Shown here piece by piece: positions 11,336-22,300 of a stretch of DNA of 64,000 nucleotides. The translations under genes were made by a program, and so were the position numbers. This DNA comes from Cercis canadensis (Eukaryota > Streptophyta > Magnoliopsida > Fabales > Fabaceae), in assembly GCA_003255065.1 (NCBI GenBank), contig QAOA01002417.1:1870122-1934121 (forward strand), read 5' to 3'. The notes below the pieces were generated by a model. That model saw nothing but the letters and a program-made list of their open reading frames with translations, did not search any database and was not told the origin of the DNA. Within the stretch, counting starts at the first letter, position 1, and the number at the start of each line of letters is the position of its first letter.

Positions 11336-12688
11336 ATGCCAGATATTTTCAAGGAAGTTGAGAAATTTGAAGTGAAGTTTAGCAGGAAGAGTGTTGTGAA
11401 AGCTATGAATCCTTTGCCAGAGCCATTTTCAGTCACTCTCTCAAATCTTGACCTACTTTCAGGTCGTTTTCCTGTTACATACTTGTATTTCTACCGTAGG
11501 CCAAAACTAGGTGATGACTTTAGAGCTCTTGTTGAGGCTCTTAAGAACTCTCTAGCACAAACACTTGAATACTACTATCCCTTTGCTGGCCAAGTTGTTG
11601 AGAACCCCAAAACTAGTGAGCCTAAAATCATCTGTGACAACAATGGTGCTCTAGTTATTGAAGCTCACGCCAATTTCCCGCTAAAGAAATTTGATTTCTA
11701 CAATCTCAATGAAACTACTCAAGAAAAGCTAGTGTCTGTTCAACCAGACTTCCCCTTGCAAATCCAGGTAACAGAGTTTACTTGTGAAAGCATTTCCATA
11801 GCATTTACCTTTGACCATGCTCTAGGCGATGCAAGTGCCTTTGGTAAATTTCTTTCCTCGTGGTCTGAAATAGCTCAGAATAAGCCACTGTCATGCCTAC
11901 CAGATCATACTAGACAGCTCCGTCCACGTTTTCCTCCCAAATATCACCCATCCTTGGATCAAACTTTTACCAAGTGCACCATAGAAGAGATGAAGAACAT
12001 GCCAATGAACCGCATCACGCTTAAGCGCCTTTATCATGTCAATGTATCAACTATTGATATGCTGCAGAAACTTGCATCTGTTGATGGGAAAAACAGAACA
12101 AAGATTGAGGCTTTCTCAGCCTATGTGTGGAAGAAAATGGTTGGCACCATTGATCAAAGGCATGAAAAATGCAAGATGGGCTGGTTAATAGATGGACGTG
12201 AGAGAATGGGTGGGGATAAGAGTTCCATGTCAAATTACATTGGTAATGTCTGTTCTTTGGCTTTTGGGGAGGCTAGCATTCAAGAATTGAAGGAAGCCCC
12301 TATTTTAGACATTGCCAATATTGTGCATGAAGCAATTTCAGAGGTGACCAATGAGGCTCATTTCTTGGATTTGATTGATTGGGTTGAGTGCCACAGACCT
12401 GGTTTAATGCTAGGAAAGGCAGTGTTGGGTCAGCAAGGACCTACCCTGGTTTTGTCTTCAGGAAGAAGGTTCCCAGTGTCTCAAGTTGACTTTGGATTTG
12501 GAAGTCCCTTACTTGGGACAGTGTATAGCTCCAATGAAAGGATTGGAGTTGGTTATATGAACCAAAGGCAAAGTGCTAGGGGTGATGGCTCATGGACTTT
12601 GTCTGCTATCCTATGGCCTGAACTGGCTGCTGCACTGGAGACTGACCCTATTTTTCAGCCCATGTCTGCTTCACATCTTCAACTTTAG
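11336..12688 (+). CDS. BAHD acyltransferase (HXXXD type)
   Basis: An intronless 450-residue member of the plant BAHD family, cytosolic enzymes that move an acyl group from acyl-CoA to an alcohol or amine. The catalytic HXXXD motif is at 161-165 (HALGD). The structural DFGWG motif is at 385-389 as DFGFG, a common variant. Length is typical. A YYPFAGQ motif near 80-86 is also characteristic. The substrate cannot be read from sequence; database relatives are often labelled coniferyl alcohol acyltransferase-like. Its place next to the CCR4-like gene fits the Arabidopsis pair At1g31490/At1g31500, so it is probably the orthologue of At1g31490. The start has an upstream TATA box and a good context. 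Confidence 0.9.
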   Translation: MPDIFKEVEKFEVKFSRKSVVKAMNPLPEPFSVTLSNLDLLSGRFPVTYLYFYRRPKLGDDFRALVEALKNSLAQTLEYYYPFAGQVVENPKTSEPKIICDNNGALVIEAHANFPLKKFDFYNLNETTQEKLVSVQPDFPLQIQVTEFTCESISIAFTFDHALGDASAFGKFLSSWSEIAQNKPLSCLPDHTRQLRPRFPPKYHPSLDQTFTKCTIEEMKNMPMNRITLKRLYHVNVSTIDMLQKLASVDGKNRTKIEAFSAYVWKKMVGTIDQRHEKCKMGWLIDGRERMGGDKSSMSNYIGNVCSLAFGEASIQELKEAPILDIANIVHEAISEVTNEAHFLDLIDWVECHRPGLMLGKAVLGQQGPTLVLSSGRRFPVSQVDFGFGSPLLGTVYSSNERIGVGYMNQRQSARGDGSWTLSAILWPELAAALETDPIFQPMSASHLQL

Positions 12689-13728
12689 TGCAGTGGTACC
12701 CTTCCTCTCTCTCCTGTTTGTGAATATTATTAGTTCTCGTGTTTCTTTATAGTGTGTATCTTGCATGTTTAAATTGAGGGGATTCCCATATTCCTTCTCA
12801 TTCAAGTGCCATGAACGAGTAAAGCTAAGCAGATTCTACATCACAATTACAACCAAACACGCCATCAACGCACAAGTCAACCTTTGTGTACGTATTGAGT
12901 TTTCTCTTCCTTAAATGAAATCATAAAATGCAAGTCTCTGAACTGAAGTTTAGGCTCTCACGTCTTATACAACCTAATGGGTATTCATACAGTTCATCAA
13001 GCCACCTTGCTGAGAGGGTGGAACGACACCAGGATATTGGAGAAGTTAAAACCTAATATCTAATTCCTCTGTTACAAGACGACAAATAATTTCAATTCTC
13101 CAAATCACGATATCAATAAAAGGGGAGTTTCTAAGCTACCCCAATAGAAGCAACATTGAGAGCAACAATTTTTTAGGATGATTGTCACTTGTCAGATATG
13201 GATGATTTAAAGATCATCTGTGTGTTCATTTAATTTGTTTTATAAATTAATTCAAAAACAATAAACTATTAAAATAAGTAATTATGAAATATCCAGATTC
13301 TTCCTGAATTTTTTCGTGAATAGTTTCTAAGAATACAGAATAAACCCAAGAAACATCCAGATAACATAAGGTTCCATTATTCAAAAGAAAAGAGAGGAAA
13401 GCAACAGGATAAATTATCAAGTTTCTGCTTTGGAAATCAGTGAGATAAACAATACGGTGAGATAACATTTATTTGAACTTTTACTTATAAGACATTCTTG
13501 AATTTGTTTGCATATCGACAATAACTGTAACCCTCCTATCTCTCTTTTCCTTGTCTTTCTTCTTTTCTCTCTCTCTCTCTCTCCAGAATCCTTCCACTGT
13601 CATTTGAAGAAAAGGGGGAAAATGATGGGGTGAAGACATAAGAATCAAACGTCACTGCCCAAGGAGAAAACTTCAGTGCCTGACAACTCTATCCAACGCT
13701 TGTATTCAAAGTCACTTCTAAATTGTAA
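12689..13728. other. BAHD 3' flank and intergenic DNA
   Basis: This holds the presumed 3' UTR of the BAHD gene, then AT-rich DNA and a TC microsatellite around 13567-13583. No coding region is supported. Confidence 0.4.
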
Positions 13729-16025
13729 CTAGAGTTCATCATCATCAGATGCCCAGAGATGCAAGTCATCCCAGAAGCTTGGAAATCCACCAAGTAATTG
13801 CCACCAGCACGCACCTGGAGAAAATAATATGATTTTAAAACTACATACTGAGCAGTATAACATAACAGCATAAAGCATGAGAAAATATCTGCCCCCACAG
13901 TTCACGCGTTCAAACCAGAAAGCATGTTCGTGTGTCTTAATCATATTTTATGAGCGGTCACTGCTTTGTAGCTTTTACAACATCACCAAGTTCCCCTCCT
14001 ACCCTAAGTGCCATAACATCTTTTGGTTTTGCCCTTTTTAAAAAAAAAAATTCAAGTTTATGGTTAAAATGGCAGCAACATATATTAAAATTCCATTACC
14101 TTTTATAGATTGAACTATTTGCTTCTGCTTGGTGTAAAATCATCATATCTGTATACATCAAATGGAAACTTCCTGTCAGCTTCTTCAACTTCTTATTGCT
14201 TCTGCTGTCCGGGCAAACAACCAGTTATCATATGACGGGGGCTCGTGTAAACCAAAGAATAATGCATATACACCAAAAACCAAACGCACATAAATGCACA
14301 GGTTAACAGCTTTTTTTAATTAAATATATGAGGTAAATAATCCAATTATGAGACCCTCACCAGACAAGAAATCAATAAATATTGTAACATTAATCTTTTG
14401 ATGTTTGATCATTTCATTCTTTCCCTGTTTGAACGCTGCCTGCATGAAAGTAGGTTGGGAACTGCCATGAGCTGGTTCTCTCATTCAAAAGAGCAATATC
14501 TGAATAGAGTCAGCAATGATGAACAAAGGATCAACACAAGACTGCAACCTTTAAACACCTGGTAAAGCAGCAATAAAATCTTCACTCTAGTGGCAGTCTT
14601 CATACACTCTACAAATCAAGTTCCCTGCTTTTACAACATATGAGCAATAGATCACCAACTAATAGAAAGCAAACATCAATAACTGCAATAATTTATTATG
14701 TATAAATAAATAAAAGTTAAGCAATAAGCACTACTCTATTCCTAATTATATCAATATGCATCACATAATTCAAAGGTGTCATCGGGTTATGGACCATAAC
14801 ACACAAATATATGCCTTATAATTGAATGGTTTAAATGTACTGTAGGTTCCTATAGTTTGGACGAATTTTGAATCGGGTCCCTATAGTTTTTTTTCTCTTT
14901 TGGGGTCCTTATAGTTTGATTTTTTTTTAATTGTGTCCCTGCCATCACCCTTAGTTATAACTCCGTCAGTTTAGTATTGACATGGCAAACGGCTTCTCTA
15001 TGTGGCAATAGATGAAGCTTACGTGGCGCTAAAGTGGCACACAAATTGCAACCTATCAAACACACATGCAAGGCATGTGACTCAATTTTTTCCAAATTGA
15101 TGGAAATTAGGGTGAGGAGCAACAGATAGAACCCAATTTTTGTGTCACTTTAGCGTCACATCAACTTCTTTTATTACCACATAGACAAGTTATTTGTCAT
15201 ATAAACACTAAACTGACGGAGTTATAACTGTGGGTGACAACACGGACCTAATTAAAAAAAAATTCAAACTATAAAGACCTCAAAAGAGGAAAAAAAAAAA
15301 AAAAATATAGGGACCTTATTCAAAATTCGTCTAAACTATAAGGACCTACAATACATTTAAATCTAATTGAATATTGGATAGTTATATAACATAGCAGGGT
15401 ACGGATAAACCTTTTAGAGGCAAAAGTTGACCTTATCTTAAGAATGTGTGAACAAAGCCCTAGCTCCAATAAAGATGAAGTCAATCTATTTTGATTCAAG
15501 GTCTAACGAGTTTACTTTCATTATTTTACAGAAAAAAAAATTAAAATTCCTTTTTCAAAAAAAAAAAAAAAGTTTTCCTTCCTTAACAGATAGTAGAAAA
15601 TATTTTCCCAACTACAATTAGAACAGTGATGATCACAAAGCTAATCAGATTACAGTTATCATTATCAATACACAATATTGATAAAAGTAGCGGAGGAAAA
15701 AAGAAAATATACGTACAAAATGAACATGGGAAATGATATAAAATTAAGAGTATGATAGCAAATACGCTTTAAAACCTCTACACCGAAAAGTATATGGAAA
15801 AAATGCATCTGATGGCCAATGTCCTAAAAATACATTCATCAATCAATAATAAAAGAAATTAATAACTACAATGCAAACCAAACAATGATGCTTCTTTATC
15901 TTAAATGACCAACCTTTAAAGTTCAAAGGTCATTCTTCAGTTAGGAAACAAGGCAAGAGCATGCTGCTCTAGTCACCTATGATCCATATGTCTGCAGGAA
16001 TGCATAGTTCTTCACGAAAAGGTAG
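13729..16025 (-). pseudogene. relict or partial multi-exon gene of unknown identity
   Basis: Four minus-strand segments look like exons: about 15977-16025 (PFREELCIPADIWII, donor GTGACT), from 14499 downward (ALLNERTSSWQFPTYFHAG, acceptor CAG), 14100-14190 (ADRKFPFDVYRYDDF, then after a frame change KQIVQSIK, donor GTAATG) and 13729-13814 (GACWWQLLGGFPSFWDDL, acceptor CAG, ending in an acidic ASDDDEL and a stop). Phases between the last two agree. The frame change inside the third segment and the lack of a 5' part argue for a relict. A MITE sits in the intervening DNA at 14828-15363. Alternatively these are 3' untranslated exons of the adjacent PPR transcript. I do not recognise the protein. 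Confidence 0.35.
14819..15372. mobile_element. Mutator-like MITE with 9-bp target site duplication
   Basis: The direct repeat TAATTGAAT at 14819-14827 and 15364-15372 brackets a 536-bp element at 14828-15363. Its ends are inverted repeats: GGTTTAAATGTACTGTAGG on the left and GATTTAAATGTATTGTAGG read inward from the right. The repeat extends over most of the length (for example GACGAATTTTGAAT in both arms). A 9-bp duplication with long inverted repeats is the classical Mutator-type signature. There is no coding capacity. Confidence 0.85.
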
Positions 16026-16438
16026 ACAAGGCAGTCAAAGTAGGACTCGCTTGTTTCGTCCGTTCGGCTTGTACAGTTCTTGCTTTCAAGGTTCAGGGGG
16101 GCTCCTTAGTCCGCTTAGGTTTGTAGGGGATAGCCATCTAATATAAAGGCAGGACTTGCGTGTAAAAAAAAGTGTATTAGGCCCCTTCGAAAAAAAAAAA
16201 AATTAGGTACATACCTCAGTCAGCGGGAGGCAATCTGTCTTAGACAAAAATATTGGCAGGGTGAAGAATGATATGGCATGTGAATGAGTGATATAGGGAG
16301 AAGGAAGGATGGGGTAGATCAAGCATATGAAATCTTCATCTTCCAGATAAAGGGCTGAGAATCGAGCCCAACTATGGCAGTATCAACCACAAGACTCATG
16401 GTATCAACTAAGCATCTAACCTTTGAGAAGTTCCCTGG
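15373..16438. other. 3' flank of the PPR gene
   Basis: AT-rich DNA with several A tracts, the first relict exon near 15977-16025, and a poly-A tract near 16188-16201. A stretch at 16020-16180 has more balanced composition, but no family is recognised. Confidence 0.35.
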
Positions 16439-18964
16439 TCATTCTTGATTGTCAAGTGTTGTAGGTGAATGCAACCCATGAACCAATGTAGTATATGTAA
16501 TTTCATCTAAAGATACTCCTGTACTAGACATATGATCACACAATTGAAAAGCTTCTTGTAGCTTCCTTTCCTTGCAATACCCATTTCCCAATGCATTATA
16601 AGTGACGGTATCAGGTGCTATTCCATTTGCTGTCATCTCACTTAAAAGTTTAGTCGCTTCCCTCATATTGCCCAATTTACAGTACCCATCAATCATAACA
16701 GTGTAGGTAATTTTATTAGGTTGTATATTGTTTGAAGCCATTTCCAGTAAGACATTTCCCACTTTATCCATCTGGCTCAACTTACAATAACCACCAATTA
16801 AAGCAGTATAACAAACAACATCTGGTAACAAGCTTTCATTTCTCATTTCTTCAAAAATTTCTTTTGCTTCATCAACACGACCAATATTACACAATCCGTG
16901 TATTAGAGAAGAATATGTGGCACAGGTTGGTGGAACGCCCCTACTCTTCATGGAGTCACGAAGTTTGAAGGCTTCCATCACATTCCCAATTCTACAATAG
17001 GCTGCAATAAGTATGTTATAAATAACATGACTTAGCTCTACTTTCTTGTTAACTAACTCATTGAATAAGTTTACACCCTCTTCAATCCTGTCAGCCTTAC
17101 AATATCCATCTATCATCAACCCATACGTATAGACATTTGGAACCAGGCCATTGTCTTTGCTTTCAAGCAAAAGCTTATTAACTTCATCCATTTTGCCCAT
17201 ATTGCTCAGCCCTATCATTAGGTAATTGTAGGTATGCATATCTGGTTGAATTGCTCGCTTAGCCATCTCTTCCTTAAGCTTGAAACCATCCTCAGTTCTA
17301 CCCCCCTTGCAACAGCCAAAGATGAGCGTGTTGTATGAGATCTTATCCAATACCAAACCCATCTCAAGCATTTTGTTGAGCACTGTGACAACCTCCTCCA
17401 TGTTACCTCTCTCACAAAGTCCATGGAGAAGAGCATTTGAGGTAACTGTATTGGCTGCAAACCTTTTCTCCGCAAGGCTAAACCAAAGTTCAATTGCCTC
17501 TGAATGCTTTTCATTCTTACAAAGTCCACAGACCAATAGGGTTAGCAAGCTATCGTTAGGCTTGACGTTCCTCAATAACAACTCTCTCACAACCTGTAGT
17601 GCTGAATCAAACCTGGATTGGATGCATAACCAGTGAATAACAGAAGAACATGCATCTTGGTTAATAGATAACCCACTTGATAACATCTCCTCCAATACTT
17701 GCTCAGCAAGCTCCATTTGATTACTTCGGATAAAACCTTGTAAAAGAGTATTAAAAGTAACAGAATTGGGCTTTATGCCCTTAGATAACATGTCAGCCCT
17801 GATCCTTAGAGCTTCACTCATGTTTCCCTTCCTGCAGTACCCATCAATGAGTGTATTATAAACAACCTCATTTGGGGCAAACCCCTTGTTAGACATTTCC
17901 ACCAAAATGCAATTTGCTTCATCAAATTTCTCCAACTTCATCAAAGCATTAATAAGCACACTATATGTTACGAGACTCGGATTCACATTGCTTTTTACCA
18001 TCTTTTCTTTAAAAAGAAATGCTTCTGCTAATCTTCCACTCTTGCAGAGCCCATCAATCATGCTATTGTAAGTAACAACATTCGGTAAAGTACCAATCTC
18101 CTCCATTTTCAAGAACAAATGAATTGCATCTTCAACTCTCCCTCCCTTAAAATAAGCATTGATCGCAGTAGTACATGTGTACACATCTGGAGAAAAACTT
18201 TGACAAATAACTTCAAACGCTTCGTAACTCTTCTGAAGCTCATTGGCCTTCACTAAAGAGCTTAACAAGAAATGGCAAGTTTTCAGAGATGGAAAGACAC
18301 CCCTTCTGGCAAAAAAATGAAAGATGTCAACAACAGAACCAAATCCCAGATTCTTGAATTGGGTGCAGTAAACATGAAGCAACAAATCCAATTCACCATG
18401 ACTCCGTTCTGTACCTGAGGTACACAGTTCCAGAATTGTAACAGCTAATTCAATGTGCCTATTCTCATGGTTTCTAAACAAAGCAGGCAGGTTTCCATCA
18501 ATCAAACGGATCAAAAGCAATCTGGCGGGTGACAAAAAATTGGAAGCCAGAAGCAAACGAACCAAAAGGCAGTAAGAACGAACGGTGAATTGAAACTTAA
18601 AAGATTCAGTAGCAAAATGGAAAAAATTAAGAGTTGTTTTGAGGTTCACACTCGATTTAACAGAAAAGAATAATCGATCAAATTCATGAGGGGACAAATG
18701 GGGTATTACCGCTTTACATTTAGAATAATCAAGACGCCTACTTGAGATAATAGAAGGCACCAAGTTAGGCAGACCCTGATTACAAGGTTGCAGTGGTTTC
18801 TGGGCCTCAAACGGCGGCTGAGGAAAGTTTTGGTCATGGAGCTCACGGTGGCAGTGGTGGTGTTGTGCCGTGGAGGTCACCCAGGCCCAGGACCGTGAGT
18901 CGGTTGATAAAAATGGTGAAGGCTTAGTGCTTGTGAGCCTTCTCAAATCCATTGCAGAATGCAT
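16439..18964 (-). CDS. P-class pentatricopeptide repeat protein, At4g19440-like
   Basis: An intronless 841-residue protein starting at the ATG at 18964; a second ATG at 18952 gives 837 residues (MDLRRL...). The longer frame upstream begins at GTG and is not used. At least 16 contiguous 35-residue PPR motifs run from about residue 270 to near the C-terminus, most of the form VTYNxLIDGxCKxGxxxEA, plus a partial 17th. No E or DYW domain follows, so it is P-class, whose members bind organellar RNA. The Arg/Ser/Thr-rich N-terminus with few acidic residues fits an organelle-targeting peptide. Best match from memory is Arabidopsis At4g19440. It is absent from the Arabidopsis chromosome 1 collinear block, so it was probably inserted here or lost there. 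Confidence 0.9.
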   Translation of the reverse strand: MHSAMDLRRLTSTKPSPFLSTDSRSWAWVTSTAQHHHCHRELHDQNFPQPPFEAQKPLQPCNQGLPNLVPSIISSRRLDYSKCKAVIPHLSPHEFDRLFFSVKSSVNLKTTLNFFHFATESFKFQFTVRSYCLLVRLLLASNFLSPARLLLIRLIDGNLPALFRNHENRHIELAVTILELCTSGTERSHGELDLLLHVYCTQFKNLGFGSVVDIFHFFARRGVFPSLKTCHFLLSSLVKANELQKSYEAFEVICQSFSPDVYTCTTAINAYFKGGRVEDAIHLFLKMEEIGTLPNVVTYNSMIDGLCKSGRLAEAFLFKEKMVKSNVNPSLVTYSVLINALMKLEKFDEANCILVEMSNKGFAPNEVVYNTLIDGYCRKGNMSEALRIRADMLSKGIKPNSVTFNTLLQGFIRSNQMELAEQVLEEMLSSGLSINQDACSSVIHWLCIQSRFDSALQVVRELLLRNVKPNDSLLTLLVCGLCKNEKHSEAIELWFSLAEKRFAANTVTSNALLHGLCERGNMEEVVTVLNKMLEMGLVLDKISYNTLIFGCCKGGRTEDGFKLKEEMAKRAIQPDMHTYNYLMIGLSNMGKMDEVNKLLLESKDNGLVPNVYTYGLMIDGYCKADRIEEGVNLFNELVNKKVELSHVIYNILIAAYCRIGNVMEAFKLRDSMKSRGVPPTCATYSSLIHGLCNIGRVDEAKEIFEEMRNESLLPDVVCYTALIGGYCKLSQMDKVGNVLLEMASNNIQPNKITYTVMIDGYCKLGNMREATKLLSEMTANGIAPDTVTYNALGNGYCKERKLQEAFQLCDHMSSTGVSLDEITYTTLVHGLHSPTTLDNQE

Positions 18965-19220
18965 AGATTTGAATTTGTGGGTTTTGGTATGTTTAGAGGT
19001 TTTAGAGTGAAGGAGGAGCAGAAGCCCTGGTTTGGGCACCTCTAGCGAGAGGATGTGAAGGAGCCACGATTGCTATTAAGAGGAAGCTATAAAGAGAAAG
19101 GCTGACGATGTTTACGTTGATGGCTTCTTTCCCTCAGGTTTGTTACTGAAACTATGCCGCAGAGAAAAACGTGAACTCAGGGCGAGAGAGAGAGAGATCG
19201 CCTGGGAGTTGAATGGAATT

Positions 19221-19350
19221 TGGGCCGAATTGAGCTTTCAGAACGGCCCAATATTGCCCTATAATTCCCTCCAACAGGCCTCACGCATAATCCATTGGGC
19301 CAAATCCTCAGTGTCAGCCTATTAGTTAGGGCCCAAAATTATCTTGGGCT
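19221..19350 (-). promoter_or_regulatory. site II (TGGGCC/GGCCCA) cluster upstream of the PPR gene
   Basis: Four elements lie at 19221-19226, 19245-19250, 19296-19301 and 19329-19334, about 260 to 370 bases upstream of the ATG. Site II clusters are typical of plant genes for organellar and translation functions. No TATA box is obvious. Confidence 0.5.
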
Positions 19351-22300
19351 ACATTCTTTAATCCATTTGGCTAAAAGTGGGCGTAATGGTATTCCCACCG
19401 GTGCCTTCGGGATATTAAGGCCATTTTTAAATCAGTGGGCTGGAACCTTCCACTTCAATTATTTTTTTGTTCTGACCTTCCTTCCTCTTCAAATCACAAT
19501 GTGATCTTTCTTCCATATCTATCTTAAGCTATTGAACCGTTTTCATTAGCTAAAAACAAACAAACTAATATAATAATGTATATATATATATATATACACT
19601 GTGGCATGAATAAGTCTAGATACACAGCAATATTAACTCATTAAGTCTCTTGCAAATGATACCTAATAGCTTATTGAGACATGAACAAGTTAAAACAAGT
19701 TTAATTATAATATGAATAGGATTATGTGCACAAAGTGCAACTAGGGTAGGCTTTATGTTAAAGAATTATATGTAATTCTTCTATAACTAAACTAGTGTTG
19801 GTTGAAATTTCTAATTTTGTAAGAACAATTTATCGTTTGGTTGCATCTTTCGTGATGAAGTACAGTAACAGTAAATCGAAGGAAGAAGCATTCGTAGATG
19901 TTGTTACTTCAATCTAAAAATATAATTTATTTTGAAGTGGTGCGAAAGCATCAAACTGACTTTGGACAAACACAAGTACACAAGATAAAACTTTTTCTTA
20001 AGGACATATTTTCATGTTCTATAAACGTGCCAGAAAAAAAGACAAACAAACATTGACACCAAAGAAAAAGACAGATTTAGTTTCTCTAAGATCAAACAAA
20101 TTGTCAACTTCGGGAGCGAATTTCAATGTCACTTTGAATATTTGAACTGTTCCGTTGAAGTTTCAAACAAATTGATAAAATAAAATGTTGAAAATAATGA
20201 AAAGTAAGCATATCATTTTCTCTTTTTTTTTTTGGATATAAATTCCTCTTGCGTGGGATTGGTTTGAAATATATATATATATATATATGGATTCTACACC
20301 CAACGAACCTTTTTAAGACAGCAAATTTGAGTTCCCACCGGGAAAAAGAAACTTTTGATTACTTGTTTAAAATTTCTTTCATAATAGAAAAATGATTGAT
20401 TATAGGCATGTCATCTTGTCATGTAAGTGCGGTCCTTACGTTAATAATTAGCATTGTCAGCATATATATACATGTGAGTATGGGGACTCAAAGAAACAGG
20501 GACGGATGTCGATATCTATACGTGGCACTATTATACGCATTATACGTTACTGCAATGGAGAAGGGACCTGTCCACCCGACTTTCCCTCTGAATTGGAAAA
20601 CTGGGATTTTGTTACTCACAATCACAAGAGTCACAACTTGCATCTCACAGAAAATACAAAAAGCCTCTATCGGATTCAGTTGTTCCCGTTGAAAATCTTC
20701 TAACTGTAAATGCCACAGCCGCACACATAATATCTCAAATAAAAATATTATGAGTTTCACCCAAAAAACCAGAATCTCATAAATTCTATATAAACGAACC
20801 AAAACAATAAATTTAAAATTCTGGCTTCTGGGATACAATTCAAAAGAAAATTGGTGACCAATAAGTAAATTTACGCTAGCTACTTTAACTGTTATACAAA
20901 TATCTAAGTCCTTTTTCCATCCGGCCTTTTATTTTTTTTCTTTAATTTTTGAATAATTTGTTCACAATCTTATTTGTTTTATTAAAAAAAATTCATAAAA
21001 GGAGCAGAAAATGCAGTGGGTGAATACAAATACATACACGTCCTTGAGGTTTGAGGATATATATATATTATGTTCAAAAGAATCAAATGCCGAAGAAATG
21101 TATTATGACTTTTACCGAAAATGTAAATTCATAGTATTTTTGGTTTTATGAAAAGTAATTCATTAAAATACAAGCATATTCAGTATAATTACTTTAAATA
21201 TTTTTTTAAAATTAAAATCTTAAGTTTAAATTTACATTTTTGTATACCAAATAAAGAATTAAGCTCGGTCTATTTTATGATAAAAAAAATTATAAAAAGG
21301 GTCAATTTGTCATTTCCTTCAATTCCTTTTTTCGTAGACGAAAAGAGAAAAAGAGACACAGACGAAAAATTGGCAGTTGTTATTCAATTCTGCATGGTTG
21401 AAGAGTTGAAGTACTTGTATTTTAGCATTGTTCCCTACTTGGATACAAAAATTAACTTTAAAAAAACAATATATATATATAGGATTAGTACCGTAATAGT
21501 TTCTTAACACAATTTCAAGACACAAGTGTTACGAATTTAAGTTTCTAATTCCATAAGTGGCCTACTAATCTTTGAAGGTGCTTCATGCGGAAAAATAGAT
21601 TAATGGAAATTATTTTTTTAATTAATTCTTTGATAGGGTATTTAGTGAAAAGTAAAAAGTATAGACTAATATGTTAGATGGTTTAATAGTAAAAGTTTAA
21701 CAAAAAGGAAGATTTTTTGGTCATTTTACCAACAGAATAACAGGGCTAGACAAGGAAGCCACGGGTAGTGATTTTCCATTCCGCATAACCTCTCATCTAA
21801 CAAGTGGTTTTTTCTAATTAAACAAAGGCAGTTTCTGTCTCTCATCTCACTCTCTCTCTCTAAGTATTAATTTTTGTAAACTTAAATATAAATTTTTTCT
21901 TTAACAAAATTATGACGTCCATTATAATTATTTATTCATTTGACATTTTTTCCGCAAAAAATATGTATTAATTAGACATGTTTACAATTATTATAGGATC
22001 TATATATATTCAATCTTAAAATGAATCCATGACCAGTTAAATTTATTATTTACAAGAGCAAGGGTAGACACAGACACAGGACTAGTTATATATCTTTTAC
22101 CATACTACAACATTGTAGTTTTAATTAAATTTGCTTATGATAAATTTAATTAAACCCTAGAATTATGCGTTTTGAGGACAAGGGGTGTGTGTAATATTTT
22201 TCTTTCCCGTTTATAGGTGCTTGTTGATGGCAACTTTTTTTCTTTTTGGAGGAATAATAGCTATAATTTTTAACTGATCTAAAAACAAATATTATTAATG

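Noticed and set aside
18965-19039. N-terminal extension of the PPR protein
   Set aside because: It begins at GTG; two good ATGs follow at 18964 and 18952.
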